64,000 bases of DNA, taken from Diplonema japonicum. Taxonomy: Eukaryota > Euglenozoa > Diplonemea > Diplonemida > Diplonemidae. The notes below the pieces were generated by a model that ran no database searches, was not told the origin of the DNA, and saw nothing but the letters and a program-made list of their open reading frames with translations. The DNA lies in NCBI GenBank assembly GCA_964019335.1, contig OZ025670.1:558001-622000 (forward strand), given 5' to 3'. The stretch's first letter is position 1, and every line of letters begins with the position of its first letter. Shown here piece after piece: positions 32,950-43,289 of the stretch. Both the position numbers and the translations under genes were made by a program.

Positions 32950-34240
32950 TCTGGATCAGAGATCAGAAAAAAAGAGAAAAAAGAAAAAGAAGCTTCAGTT
33001 CTCCGTTTTTTTTTATTCATTTATACATTGCACCTAGGTCTATCTTTGCCTGTGTTTTTTTTTTTGTTTTTTTTTAGAAGGAGACCAAGTGGGGGGATAA
33101 CACTGTAATGTCACCCCCCCCCCCTTTATTTTTGGTGGATCATTGCTCGTGCTTCTATCTGTCATAAAACAAAGAGGGTTTTTTTTTCCCCCTTTATTAT
33201 TTTTCTCCTCTGAGTCTAGGCGTGTGTGTGTGAGATAAAAAAAATGGTTTTTTTTTTCTTTATGGGGGAGGGGTTGGGAGGGGAAAAAAGGTTTCCCCTT
33301 CCCTCCCCCCCTATTCAGGCAAAGGTGTTTTTGGTGTTGTAATATATGGAGGGAGCAATGGAGAACAGGAGAAGAAGGGGGAGGAGGGAACAAAAAAAAA
33401 AAGAATATGTTTAAAATTGTTACTGTAATGTGTGATGCGAAGCTTGCTCTTTTAAAGGGCAGGAAAATAATAGGACGGTGAATTATTTTTGCCTAGTGCT
33501 ACCAGATTTTACCCCCCCCCCCCCCCACTCTTTTTCTCTGATTCTGTTACGTGTTTGTTTTTTTTTTCTTTTTGAAAAAAACTGTCAAAGAAAAAAAGAA
33601 GAAAAAAAGGAAAATAAAGAGGGCTCAACTTGAGCTGTATGCTCGATTCGGGTTTTTGAGCAAAACTGCTAGAGACCAGCAAAATAACTGCAAACTATCA
33701 AATCAGGCTGAGATGAGAGGGAGGTCGGCCATACCTTGCATCTGTCAGTCTAGATACTCCTCATTATGGAGAAAATACTTGTGCGCTTATTGCTTTTTTT
33801 TTTTTTTAATCCAGTAAGTCGTTACTGACATCAGAATCCCCCCCTCCACCCCTTTTTTTTTATTTCCTCCGATGGGTCGCAGCAACCCCCCATCGCAGTG
33901 AAAGTTCGGTGCTGTCACGCTTATTTTAATCCCCCCCCCCCAGGTTTTCCGTATTTCTTTTTTGTTTCTACTTTTTTTTCTTCTTTCCTTTCCATTCTCT
34001 TCTAAAGAAGAGAATATCAAAATTTTTGCATGTGGCATATCAACCCCCCCCCCCCCCCCCTTCCAGCTCGGGTCGTTATGACACGAAACTGTTGTCGGCC
34101 CCCCCCCTCCCCTTCTTCATTGTAGCTCCTTTTTTCCCCCCCATGTTACATGTTCCAACACCAATTTTTTTTATTTTCTTCCCAAGGTGGGTGGGAGGAG
34201 AGAGGGTGGGAGGGGGCAAGGTGGTGGTCAGCCACCCACC
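32950..34240 (+). other. simple-sequence spacer
   Basis: C, T and A runs; a unique island at 33630-33790 has no recognisable gene or RNA structure. A T-rich, then G-rich (GGTGGGAGG) stretch precedes the next start. Confidence 0.6.
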
Positions 34241-34717
34241 ATGAGCAAAGGGATATATCCCAATGCGAAAAGGGCGCTGCAGAAGGTCCGACGGACATCT
34301 TCCTTTGGGAGCAGCTGCGAGGATGACACCAGCTTGGATCGAGAGAGCGAAGAATATATGGTATGCGAGAAATGTCTCTAAAAAGAAATAAACACACAGG
34401 AGTTACATGGGAGCTGTCGACTACCATCAGGTGATCTGGACCCGGGGGGAACTCAGAAAACCGCGAGACCACCTGAAGAGTGCAGCAATCACGACGACAC
34501 CGAAACAGGGGGGGAAATGGTTAGTTATGGGGACTGGAGTGACGTGCAAACGTATGGAAAAAGAAACAGCATAAATAATATTACCAGATGGCGGCCGACA
34601 ACAAAAGCGAAAAAATATAATAATGGGCAATCGCCGTACCCCGCGAAGCTCCCAGGGCCGCAGCAGCAGCAACCCCGTATCAGGTCCAGACTCATCTTTG
34701 ATGAGAGGTGCGCGTAG
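34241..34717 (+). CDS. small basic hypothetical protein
   Basis: Exons 34241-34360 and 34400-34717 give 145 aa; the 39-nt intron is GTATG...CACACAG, phase 0. The protein is basic and polar: YPNAKRALQKVRRTSSFGSS near the N-terminus, then an acidic patch and a Lys/Asn/Pro/Gln-rich C-terminus. The second exon is open for 105 codons without an internal ATG near its 5' end, which supports the splice. No domain is recognised. Composition suggests a disordered protein. Confidence 0.6.
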
Positions 34718-35202
34718 CATGCTGGGGGAGGACGGTAAAAAAATAAAATGAGAGAAGAAAAACAGAATATCAGCCATACAACCGTTTCCGCACCGACATT
34801 TCCATGCCGGGATTTTTTTTTTTTTTGTTTGTACTCTTATCCACGATCTGCAAGAAAAAAAAAAAGAAAATGAAAAGAAAAAGTCCCCCCCCCACCCTCC
34901 GTTTGGTAAGAAGAATATTTTTCTTTCTTCTTTTTTTTTTTTCCGTGGCCAAAGTCGACCTTCTTTGTGTTTTAGGACGCTTAAAGATTACTTTAATGCA
35001 TTGCAGCTAAAAGAACAAGCAAAGGTTCCCCCCCCTCGTGTATTGTGTGGCTTCAGGATGCGCGCACCGGGGACCCCATCTATTTTCCTCATTACCCATT
35101 CGCATAGTTTTTTTTTTTTTATACACTCTCCTTCTTCTTTTTCTTACCCTCTACTACTTCGTTCATATCACCGTTTTCCCTTTTTTTTATATACTGAACC
35201 CG
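34718..35202 (+). other. spacer before retroelement relic
   Basis: Mainly T-, A- and CT-rich tracts. No gene seen. Confidence 0.55.
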
Positions 35203-35626
35203 CTGCTACAATGGTTGTCACAGCTACGCTGGGTGGAGAAGGACACCGCCTCGGAGGTGTCGGCGGTGGAGCTAGCCATTGACTTCGAATGGACGACCGG
35301 TAAATCATTAGGAGGCCTGCTGGAAGATAGGGCACGCAGAATCAAGGCCCTAATCGTAAAGATAAACGCAGCGTGCAGGGCACGGAAGAAGCGACGCCCC
35401 TTCCCAGCGGATGAGCAGAAAAGGGTGAAATCCCTCATCGCCATAGGAGGAAAGGCAGCTATAGGCTTCTCCAGGAGGCCCATTTTTTGCTACCCAGTCC
35501 ACGCACGACAAGCTGATGGATTTGAAGGCCGCCTACAAGCGGGATCGCATCACACGACTCCGCAAGACGCTCACAGCCACAATCGGGATGAAAGCAATGC
35601 TCCAGAAGGGGAGTATTAACAGATAG
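35203..35626 (+). pseudogene. retroelement-derived pseudogene fragment with frameshift
   Basis: An open stretch without its own ATG reads LLQWLSQLRWVEKD, then SAVELAIDFEWTTGKSLGG, basic helices and GGKAAIGFSRRPIF. At the T6 run (35483-35488) the sensible frame shifts by one base; the continuation is HDKLMDLKAAYKRDRITRL and ends at a stop at 35626. One extra T in the run would explain the break. The W-x-E-L-x-x-D-F-E-x-x-T/S-G and G-x-x-R-P-x-F pattern is the kind found downstream of reverse transcriptase domains in protist retroelements, so I infer a 5'-truncated decayed element. No RT catalytic YxDD remains here. The alternative is a host exon, or an assembly error in the T run. Confidence 0.5.
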
Positions 35627-35687
35627 ACCCCCCCCTCCCATAGGGCGGCCCTCTAGCGGGGGGCTTGTCCTGTACTTTGAGTTTTAT

Positions 35688-36860
35688 ATGCTCAACGAAC
35701 GGTGTTCGACTGTCAGGAAGGGAGAAGGGGGGCAAAAGGAAACAATGGACGAAAGTGAACCTGAGAGGATCCTGACAGAAGACTCGGGCCGTTCACAGTA
35801 CAGACGAAGGAAGGGCGAGAAGAAAACAACATTGCATTGGGGACAGAGAAAACTGCTGATGTCTGAGATCGAGTTCTTAACAATGTACGGGGGAGGGGAA
35901 GGTGTGCAGGGGAGGGTGGTCGTGTACGCGGGGTCCGCACCTGGCGGGCACATACCTTATCTGAGCAAGTTGTTCCCACAACTGTCGTTCGTGCTCATCG
36001 ACCCCAATCCCTTTGAGATACAAGAAACATCGAACATCCGCATTATTAAGGACTACTTCAGCTCAAAGCTCGCCAAGGAGCTGCATGACGAAACAGTTTC
36101 CAAAAACAAAGGCAGCATCCTGTTCATCTCCGACATCCGTACTGCCGACTGGAAGTCTCAATCTGCTGCCGAGTATCAGAAGTACCTCAAAGCCGACAAC
36201 ACAGCACAAGCAGAATGGCACAACCTCATATCTCCTGTTAAATCCATGCTGAAGTTCTCCCTCCCCTACGAGGGTGCTAGCTCAACCTTTCTTGACGGTG
36301 ATGTGTACCTCCCTGTGTGGGGGCCGCAGACGACGACAGAGTGCCGGCTTATCCCCACCACTGGTGACCGTGAATGGGACCACAAAGAGCATGAGGAGAA
36401 GATGTTTTACTTCAACACGGTGACACGCGTCCGTGGCTACGACGCCTTCAAGTCCATCAAGGGTGTCGGGTACGATCACAGATATGACTGCAGCCGTGAG
36501 ATACAGATTCTCCGCGATTATTGCCTGGCCTACGGGCGGCCCCTCGATGATATCTCAGAGATGAGCGCAGAGATATCAGGGAAGCTGAACACGAAGTACA
36601 CCCTTGCCACGCACCCACTCAACCCTTTTCTCATGCCTCGTACCTCAAGCAACCTCGACGGCCAGCAGCCCCGCAAGGCACCCCGGGTTGCGACCCGTGC
36701 CCATCCTCACCCCTGCTCCTCCGCCCTCACTACCGAAGGCGGTGGCACTACTACGGACGCTCACAAAGTGCTCTCCTCCGGTGCTTCTGTCGTTATGAGT
36801 GACTCCCTCGACAGTGTTGCAAAGAAGGAGAAGAAAGAAGACGGGGGTAAGGACGAATGA
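35688..36860 (+). CDS. VP39-type cap 2'-O-methyltransferase (MTr2/MTr3-like)
   Basis: Single exon, 390 aa from the ATG at 35688; an in-frame ATG at 35745 is also possible, because an acceptor-like CTGTCAG lies between them. The SAM-binding motif is YAGSAPGGHIPYLSKLFP (~residues 80-97) with the acidic LIDPNPF after the next strand. ILFISDIRT carries the catalytic Asp, PVKSMLKFSLPY the following Lys, and the HWGQRKLL segment the N-terminal Lys. This is the Rossmann-fold family shared with the poxvirus VP39 cap methyltransferase. In trypanosomes its relatives (MTr2, MTr3) methylate riboses of spliced-leader nucleotides to build cap 4. The gene is cellular in context, with neighbours of the same codon style. 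The ~70-residue Ser/Lys-rich tail looks disordered. Confidence 0.88.
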   Translation: MLNERCSTVRKGEGGQKETMDESEPERILTEDSGRSQYRRRKGEKKTTLHWGQRKLLMSEIEFLTMYGGGEGVQGRVVVYAGSAPGGHIPYLSKLFPQLSFVLIDPNPFEIQETSNIRIIKDYFSSKLAKELHDETVSKNKGSILFISDIRTADWKSQSAAEYQKYLKADNTAQAEWHNLISPVKSMLKFSLPYEGASSTFLDGDVYLPVWGPQTTTECRLIPTTGDREWDHKEHEEKMFYFNTVTRVRGYDAFKSIKGVGYDHRYDCSREIQILRDYCLAYGRPLDDISEMSAEISGKLNTKYTLATHPLNPFLMPRTSSNLDGQQPRKAPRVATRAHPHPCSSALTTEGGGTTTDAHKVLSSGASVVMSDSLDSVAKKEKKEDGGKDE

Positions 36861-36936
36861 AGCATGTTTTTTCCTGCTTTTTTTATAGTGTTTTTTCTCG
36901 TACTTAATCTTATTCACCACACAGGCAACAAGCGAC

Positions 36937-38600
36937 ATGTCGGCGATCATAGACGGGTTGGGGATCGACTCGCGGGCCGCGGACCAGGTCCTCAATGTGC
37001 AGCTGTTGAAGAGGCTTGCGCGGTTCTGCAAGGCTCTGATGGAAGCGGAAAAGCCGAAAAAGGAAGTTATTGAAAGCCTGAAGGGGCTGGCTGAGAACGT
37101 CGGGGAGGTAGAGACGGTTGCGGGTGCTATAACCAGGCACATCAAATTCTCAAAAGGCCCAAAGCTGCTGTTGTGTTGGTACCTGCTTGACATATTGGCC
37201 AAGAAGCACTCTGACTCATTTGGGCAGGTATTTGGACCGCAGATCCAGGAGTTGTCGGTGCATCACATGACGTGGACAGACCCTAAGGAAGAGGCGAAGT
37301 ATGTGAAACTGGTTGAGACATGGAAGATGCTTTTTGGGTTCAGTACTTGCGAGGAGATTGTGAACAAGAAGGAGATAGTGAAGGCCGAACACGCGGAGGC
37401 GGAAAGGCTGAAGGCTGAAAGGGTGTCGCGAGGTGAACCTGCAGAGGCACCTGCAGAAGAAGAGGGCCAGAAATGGGACTCGAGAGCTCTCGTCCTTGGT
37501 GGGGTGAAGGACGGCCAACTTGTGGAACACGTGACATCGTGCAAGTGGTACCTTATGGGTATCTGCGAGAATCCGAAGTGCCCTAGGCCCCATCCTCCCG
37601 GTCTCTTCGGGAGCGTGGACAGCAAAAAGGTTCTGGGCGACTGGAAGTGCGTGAAGTGCGGGTACAAAAACCCTGGTTCCAAGAAGACCTGCTGGCGCAG
37701 AGATTGTAACGGCACAAAGTCCGAGCTCCTGGTGCCCATGCAGGACATGCTCGCTGAGAACCCCTTTGCGAAGCAATTCGGTTACGATCCGGACAACGAG
37801 GAGCAGGCTGTAGCGCACTTCAAAGAGACCAACTGGGATGAATGGAGGAAAGAGAGAAAGAGAAAATACCCCATAATATGGGAGGAATGGTCGAAGAAGA
37901 AGACTATTTTGAAAAGTATGCACATTTTTTATTCTTCACTATTTTTGCAGCTAACCACGCACCTGCTGGGCATCCATGCATGCAGTGTTATGCGCCTCTG
38001 AAGCCAGGAGCAGCGTTCTGCTGGCAGTGCGGGCAGAAGCAGTTCACAGCACCCCCCACCGAGCCGCAGGAGAGAGACGACTTGTTGTTCCCGTCGACAA
38101 GGCTGTCGCTACCTGACGCACCTTGCACAGTGTCGGGTGCTGTCTCGTCGGTGCTGCGTGTGTGCAGGGACATTCTTGCAGCGGCAGATCACACTGCTCT
38201 CCTTCCAGATTTCCTTGGCTCCATCCAAGCAGCTGCCCACGACCCTACCTACCAACAGCTGCCTGACAGCAGAGCGGTCATCATCCTCCGAGTATGACAG
38301 CACTCACTCATCATAATCACATCCACAGGCCTTGTCTCACGTCTACAGCAAATGGTCCTGGCACAAGAGGCCTGGCGACCCGACACCTAACTTCCTTGTC
38401 AACATTGCTGCCATGAGGACCATCCTCCCCCTGAAGGACATCGATCAAGAGGTATCCCCAGTAGTAAGTAATCACCACAACAGACTTTCGACAAAATCGC
38501 ATCGGAAGCCCATGTTGCTCAGCAAGGTTCCCATGTGCCTATGGGTCCGGCTTCGGTGGGCCCTATGCCCCGCAACCCCGCCGGCACAGTCTCCCTCTAA
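36937..38600 (+). CDS. CID-domain protein with CCCH, RanBP2-type and ribbon zinc fingers
   Basis: Exons 36937-37915, 37951-38291, 38329-38451 and 38484-38600 give 519 aa; introns are 35, 37 and 32 nt, the first in phase 1. Residues 1-135 match the CID fold that binds RNA polymerase II CTD (KLLLCWYLLDILAKKHSDSF is the hallmark helix). A CCCH finger follows (CKWYLMGICENPKCPRPH, ~200-217), then a RanBP2-type finger (WKCVKCGYKNPGSKKTC, ~238-258) and, after the first intron, a zinc ribbon CMQCYAPLKPGAAFCWQC. CID proteins with zinc fingers (Pcf11-like) couple transcription to 3'-end cleavage. Here it may link polyadenylation to trans-splicing (inference). The start follows a CACACAG acceptor 22 nt upstream of the ATG. 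Confidence 0.88.
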
Positions 38601-38695
38601 GGCTTTTAATATCTGTAGTGTTCAGCAGAGTGTTGTTATCAGTTCTATCTTCTCAGCTGCATTCTTCACATCATTGCAACAGACATTCATTAAAG

Positions 38696-39539
38696 ATGGC
38701 GGAGGAACTTCACGCGCCCTTTTTCCCATGGTTCCACAAGGTATGCAAGTAAGGATGAGTTAAATGTTAACCACAGACCCCTCTTCACTACTCAATCTAC
38801 CTGAAGCCCCCCATGGCGCACGGCCACGACTGGGGCTCCGTGAGGAGAGGAAGACAAGTGTACACTGAGGTGTTCGCACCGTGCCACTCTCTCGACATGC
38901 TTTCCTTCCGCCACCTTCAGGAGTTCATGACAATTGAGGAAGTGAAGGAGCTCGCTGAGAGCTACGACATCCCCGCCGAGCCTGACGCAGAGGGTAACGT
39001 TGGTGAAAGGCCTGCTAAGCTGCTTGACAAGCTGCCCCAGGCCTACCCTAACGCGGAGGCCGCGAAATTCGCGAACGGCGGTGCCAGCCCTCCCGACCTG
39101 TCCCTCATCACCAAGGGTAGAGACGGTGGTGAGAACTACGTGTTCGCCCTGCTTACCTCGTACAGCCGTGATGTCCCTGCTGGTGTGAACTCTCCTGGTG
39201 CAACTCTTTCATGGAACCCTTACTTCTCTGGGTGCTGGATTGGGATGCCGAAGCCCCTCTCTGACGAGATGGTGGACTACGATGACGGCACCCCCGCCTC
39301 TGTGTCGCAGATGTCTAAAGATGTGTGCTGCTTCCTTGCATGGTGTGCGGAGCCCTGGATGGACGAGCGTAAGTACACTGGTATTAAAATGGGTCTCACC
39401 TTCGCCACCATCTTGCCCTTTGGCTTCTACTGGTACAAGACCAGGTTCAACCTTGTGAAGTTGAGGCGTATCAGAGTATGTCGTTATACAAGTACACTTC
39501 TCACCACCACCACAGCACTCGAAGAACGGCCTTCTGTAG
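38696..39539 (+). CDS. CYC1: cytochrome c1, copy 1 (single-Cys haem site)
   Basis: Exons 38696-38740, 38777-39475 and 39516-39539 give 255 aa. Haem-bearing subunit of mitochondrial complex III. ELHAPFFPW and RRGRQVYTEVFAPCHSLD match cytochrome c1, but the haem motif is F48-A-P-C51-H52 rather than CxxCH, so only one thioether bond can form. This is diagnostic of Euglenozoa. Also present are NGGASPPDLSLITKGR, NPYFSGCWIGMPKPL with the axial Met, DDGTPASVSQMSKDV and one C-terminal membrane anchor (GLTFATILPFGFYWY) followed by basic residues. There is no classical long presequence. The 15-codon first exon and 7-codon last exon are supported by an identical layout in copy 2. Intron 1 is 36 nt, intron 2 is 40 nt. 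Confidence 0.96.
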
Positions 39540-39886
39540 AATTCTTTTTTATATTTGTAGTGTTTAGTGTTATCATCGGCCAGTCATGGCGGTGCTTCGC
39601 CCTCATTGTTACCCAGCCCATCCGATCTGGGGTTATGTTATTGAAGTAGCCCTTATCTTCCACCCTTCTTTGTATTTTTTATCAGCATTGAGGTTTCAAG
39701 TTAGGAGCAAGCGCCTTTTCTGTTTTCTTTTCGTTTGCCAAGCTGGGCTCTTGGCACCGTCGTCCTTTACCTTGGACAAGGGTTTGTCTTTGCATGCTTG
39801 AGGCTGTTAGCTGAAACAGACCTTTTTTAACAGGGATCTTTGACTTCTACTACTTCAATCATAATCATCACAGGAAGGTATTTAAG

Positions 39887-40731
39887 ATGGCGGAGGAACT
39901 TCACGCGCCCTTTTTCCCATGGTTCCACAAGGTATGCTCAATTGCTTGTTTAATTAATGCCATCATAGACCCCTCTTCACTACTCAATCTACCTGAAGCC
40001 CCCCATGGCGCACGGCCACGACTGGGGCTCCGTGAGGAGAGGAAGGCAGGTGTACACTGAGGTGTTCGCACCGTGCCACTCTCTCGACATGCTTTCCTTC
40101 CGTCACCTTCAGGAGTTCATGACAATTGAGGAAGTGAAAGAGCTCGCTGAGAGCTACGACATCCCCGCCGAGCCTGACGCAGAGGGTAACGTTGGTGAGA
40201 GGCCTGCTAAGCTGCTTGACAAGCTGCCCCAGGCCTACCCCAACGCGGAGGCCGCGAAATTCGCGAACGGCGGTGCCAGCCCTCCCGACCTGTCCCTCAT
40301 CACCAAGGGTAGAGACGGTGGTGAGAACTACGTGTTCGCCCTGCTTACCTCGTACAGCCGTGATGTCCCTGCTGGTGTGAACTCTCCTGGTGCAACTCTT
40401 TCATGGAACCCTTACTTCTCTGGGTGCTGGATTGGGATGCCGAAGCCCCTCTCTGACGAGATGGTGGACTACGATGACGGCACCCCCGCCTCTGTGTCGC
40501 AGATGTCTAAAGACGTGTGCTGCTTCCTTGCATGGTGTGCGGAGCCCTGGATGGACGAGCGTAAGTACACTGGTATTAAAATGGGTCTCACCTTCGCCAC
40601 CATCTTGCCCTTTGGCTTCTACTGGTACAAGACCAGGTTCAACCTTGTGAAGTTGAGGCGTATCAGAGTATGTCGTTATACAAGTACACTTCTCACCACC
40701 ACCACAGCACTCGAAGAACGGCCTTCTGTAG
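39887..40731 (+). CDS. CYC1: cytochrome c1, copy 2 (tandem duplicate)
   Basis: Exons 39887-39931, 39969-40667 and 40708-40731 encode a 255-aa protein that appears identical to copy 1. The nucleotide differences I see are synonymous (for example AGACAAGTG versus AGGCAGGTG, CGCCACCTT versus CGTCACCTT). Intron 2 is identical in both copies, but intron 1 differs completely in sequence (37 nt here), and the flanks diverge within a few bases of the stop codon. The starts are 1,191 bp apart, with a 347-bp spacer of ordinary AT/CT-rich DNA. Two identical genes probably raise dosage. The ~350-bp spacer downstream to RAD17 holds only T/C tracts and a TTTCCAG acceptor. Confidence 0.96.
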
Positions 40732-41081
40732 AATTCTATTGGAGTGTTGACTTGATTTTTCATTTCTCTTTAGGGCTTCAGGACAGCCCCAAGGCCAGTG
40801 CGGTACAGGGGCGTCCTGATATGTTTGTGGTTATGTTGTTTCCCCCCCCCTTTTTTTTTGGGCCCTCTTTTTATTGTTCCCAACCAACCTTACGGATCAT
40901 CACCCCAGCCCAAGAGCTTTTTTTTTCTATTCGGTTCTTTTTTTTCCTTCTTCTTTTTTTTTACTACCTCGTTTCCCCCTTTTTTTGTCCCCGTTTTTAT
41001 TTCTCATTTCCTTGGGTAGTGTTATAAGCAAGTAGTGATGTTTTATCGACGGCGTGAAACGCGTGTAATATATTTCCAGAA

Positions 41082-43150
41082 ATGATTCAGGATGACGTTG
41101 TGTTTTCGAGTGGTGACGAAGCAAAGGTTGGAATGATGTTCACAAGGGGCAGCAGGGTAGTGAGCAAGGCTGTGCCACCGAAAGGTAAAAAGGTGACGAA
41201 GAGGGGCCGGGGGGATAGTGTCTTACAGGTTGCCAGGGGAAAGAAACGGAAAGTGGAGCCCTTGACGAGAAAAGCGATCGATTCAGATACGCTGTTCGCA
41301 AAGTACGCACCAACCACGACTGCTGATCTAGTGACGACCCCGATCCCGACAAAGGCAGTTATGGAATGGATGGTAAAAGCAAAGCAAAAGTCTATGCGAA
41401 GTAAGGTACTGTTCGTCCATGGCCCCTCAGGGTGCGGCAAGCGGACCCTCGTTGAATATGCAGCTCGATCTGCTGGCTTTTCTATACGGCGATGGGTCCC
41501 TACAGACACCAACTACCATAACGGCGAAGCTTCGCCCACTACCTGTCACGCTTATTTCTCACGTGCGCTGCTCTTCGACCGTAACCTCTCCACAGAGATC
41601 CTCGCAAAGTCATCAACACCAACACCAACCGTCCTCCTCTTCGAAGGCCTCCCTCCCAACAGCATCGACCGCCACCACCAGCAGCGTGCCACCATCCTCC
41701 AGCAATTCATCTCCGAGCTCGACTCCCCCTCCACACGTCCTGAGCTACCCGTCATCTTCCTGTTCACCACCCACAACACGCACAGCACCAAACACCAGCT
41801 CCACTCAGAATATCCAGAAGCCTTCCTCGCTTCTCAAAAGATCAACACGATTGAGCTGAAGCCCGTCACAGACACCCAGCTCAAGAAGCGACTCTTATTC
41901 ATCTCCCAGAAGGAGCTATCTAGCAAACAGGAAGCCGCGACGGTGGTCAGAAACGTGCTAGCCTTCTCAGGGGGCGACATACGGCAGGCCATGCATGACT
42001 TGGCCTTCAGATTGATCTGCCCCGTGCTGTCCGCTAAGAAGGTTCTCCCCTTCGAAGTGCGGGAGGCGACTCACTTGGAGGACGGGAGCGACGACATTGC
42101 GAACCAACCAATGCTGAACATTGGACATGCCACTGCACGGGTGCTCTCGGCCAAAAGGGACAAAGCAGGGAATCTGGAGCACTCTCTAATGGAAACTCTG
42201 CAGCGTGCTGTGGTCAACGCGGACAAGTTTACTGACTACATCCATTACACCCTGCCGAGGTATTCCCAGGTCGACGACGGCGTAGAGCGTATGGCTAGCG
42301 TCGTAAGAAGAATGAGCGAAGCCAACACATACGGTGGTTATCTCTCGCGCAAGGACCGCACGGCGGGCTGGATGTCCAGCTGCCTGTTCCGGTGGTCCGT
42401 AGACAAGCACATGCTCAGCTCTACCCCGTCACGCAGTACAGGGTTTCAACAATGCAACCCCCCGCCCTTTTTCCACCCTGTCGAGGCGCAAAGCGTCCTC
42501 AGGAAGGTCATTGCACCTTCCATTCATCCTGAGGACAGTATGTATTACCCAAGCACAGCTCTCTGTCTTGATCTGTGCCCTATGCTTGGGCGAATGGTAC
42601 TCAAAACGCAAGACAGAGCCCCGTTTTCTTCTCCCATCCCTAGGTCGGTTCCTTTCGTTTCTAGGAATAGGCCCGTTCCTTTTGTGTCCAACAGCAAACC
42701 CGTCCCTTACGTTCCGAATAAGCCGCAGCCTTTTGTGCCCTCTAACAGGCCGCAGCCTTTTGTGTCTTCAAATAAGCCGCAGCCTTTCGCGCCTTCAAAT
42801 AAGCCGCAACCTTTTGTGCCCAAACCACAGCCTTTTGTGCCTTCCAACAGGCCCCAGCCTTTTGTTCCAGCTGCTCTCGAGATGAATGTAGTACGCAATC
42901 CTATTGTGCACCTGACCATGGAGCAGGTGCAGCACCTTGCTGAGTTGCGTACATACAGCACGAGGAGAGATTTCCCCATCGCAGGGAAGTGGGAGGTATG
43001 TTGTTCCTTTTCACCACCGAAATTTCTTTTTCGCAGAAGCCGCCTTCGTCGGAAAAAGAGCTACGGGACCCCAGGGTGCTGATTGCCAAACACGCGGAAG
43101 AGACTCTCCAAGCGGTAGAGGACCCCAGCGACCCCATACAAGAATTCTAA
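41082..43150 (+). CDS. RAD17: RAD17-type checkpoint clamp loader
   Basis: Exons 41082-42995 and 43037-43150 give 675 aa; the intron is 41 nt, phase 0. A basic N-terminus (KKVTKRGRG, GKKRKVEP) precedes LFAKYAPTTTADLV, which resembles the W-x-x-KY-P entry of RFC/Rad17. Walker A is GPSGCGKRT (from residue 114), with Arg where Thr/Ser is usual at the residue after the Lys. LLFEGLPP is the Walker B region, with Glu but a less acidic pair than normal. SGGDIRQAMHDL is the sensor-2 region. Rad17 loads the 9-1-1 clamp at damaged DNA. Residues ~520-605 hold nine copies of a KPQPFVPSN-like repeat not typical of the family. The start follows TATTTCCAG. Confidence 0.88.
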
Positions 43151-43289
43151 CACTGACGACTTTATTTAAAATATATTCCCCTTCTGATTCAATGACAACA
43201 GCACTCCAGGAATGCACCCGCGGAATAGGGTATTCATCAGATCCCTTCGTTGTCAGAGGAGGCACAACAACCACAAAGATGACGAAACG

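Noticed and set aside
39541-39801. Frames in the spacer between the two cytochrome c1 genes
   Set aside because: Short, Phe/Leu-rich, and without an acceptor or resemblance to any family; best read as 3' UTR and spacer.
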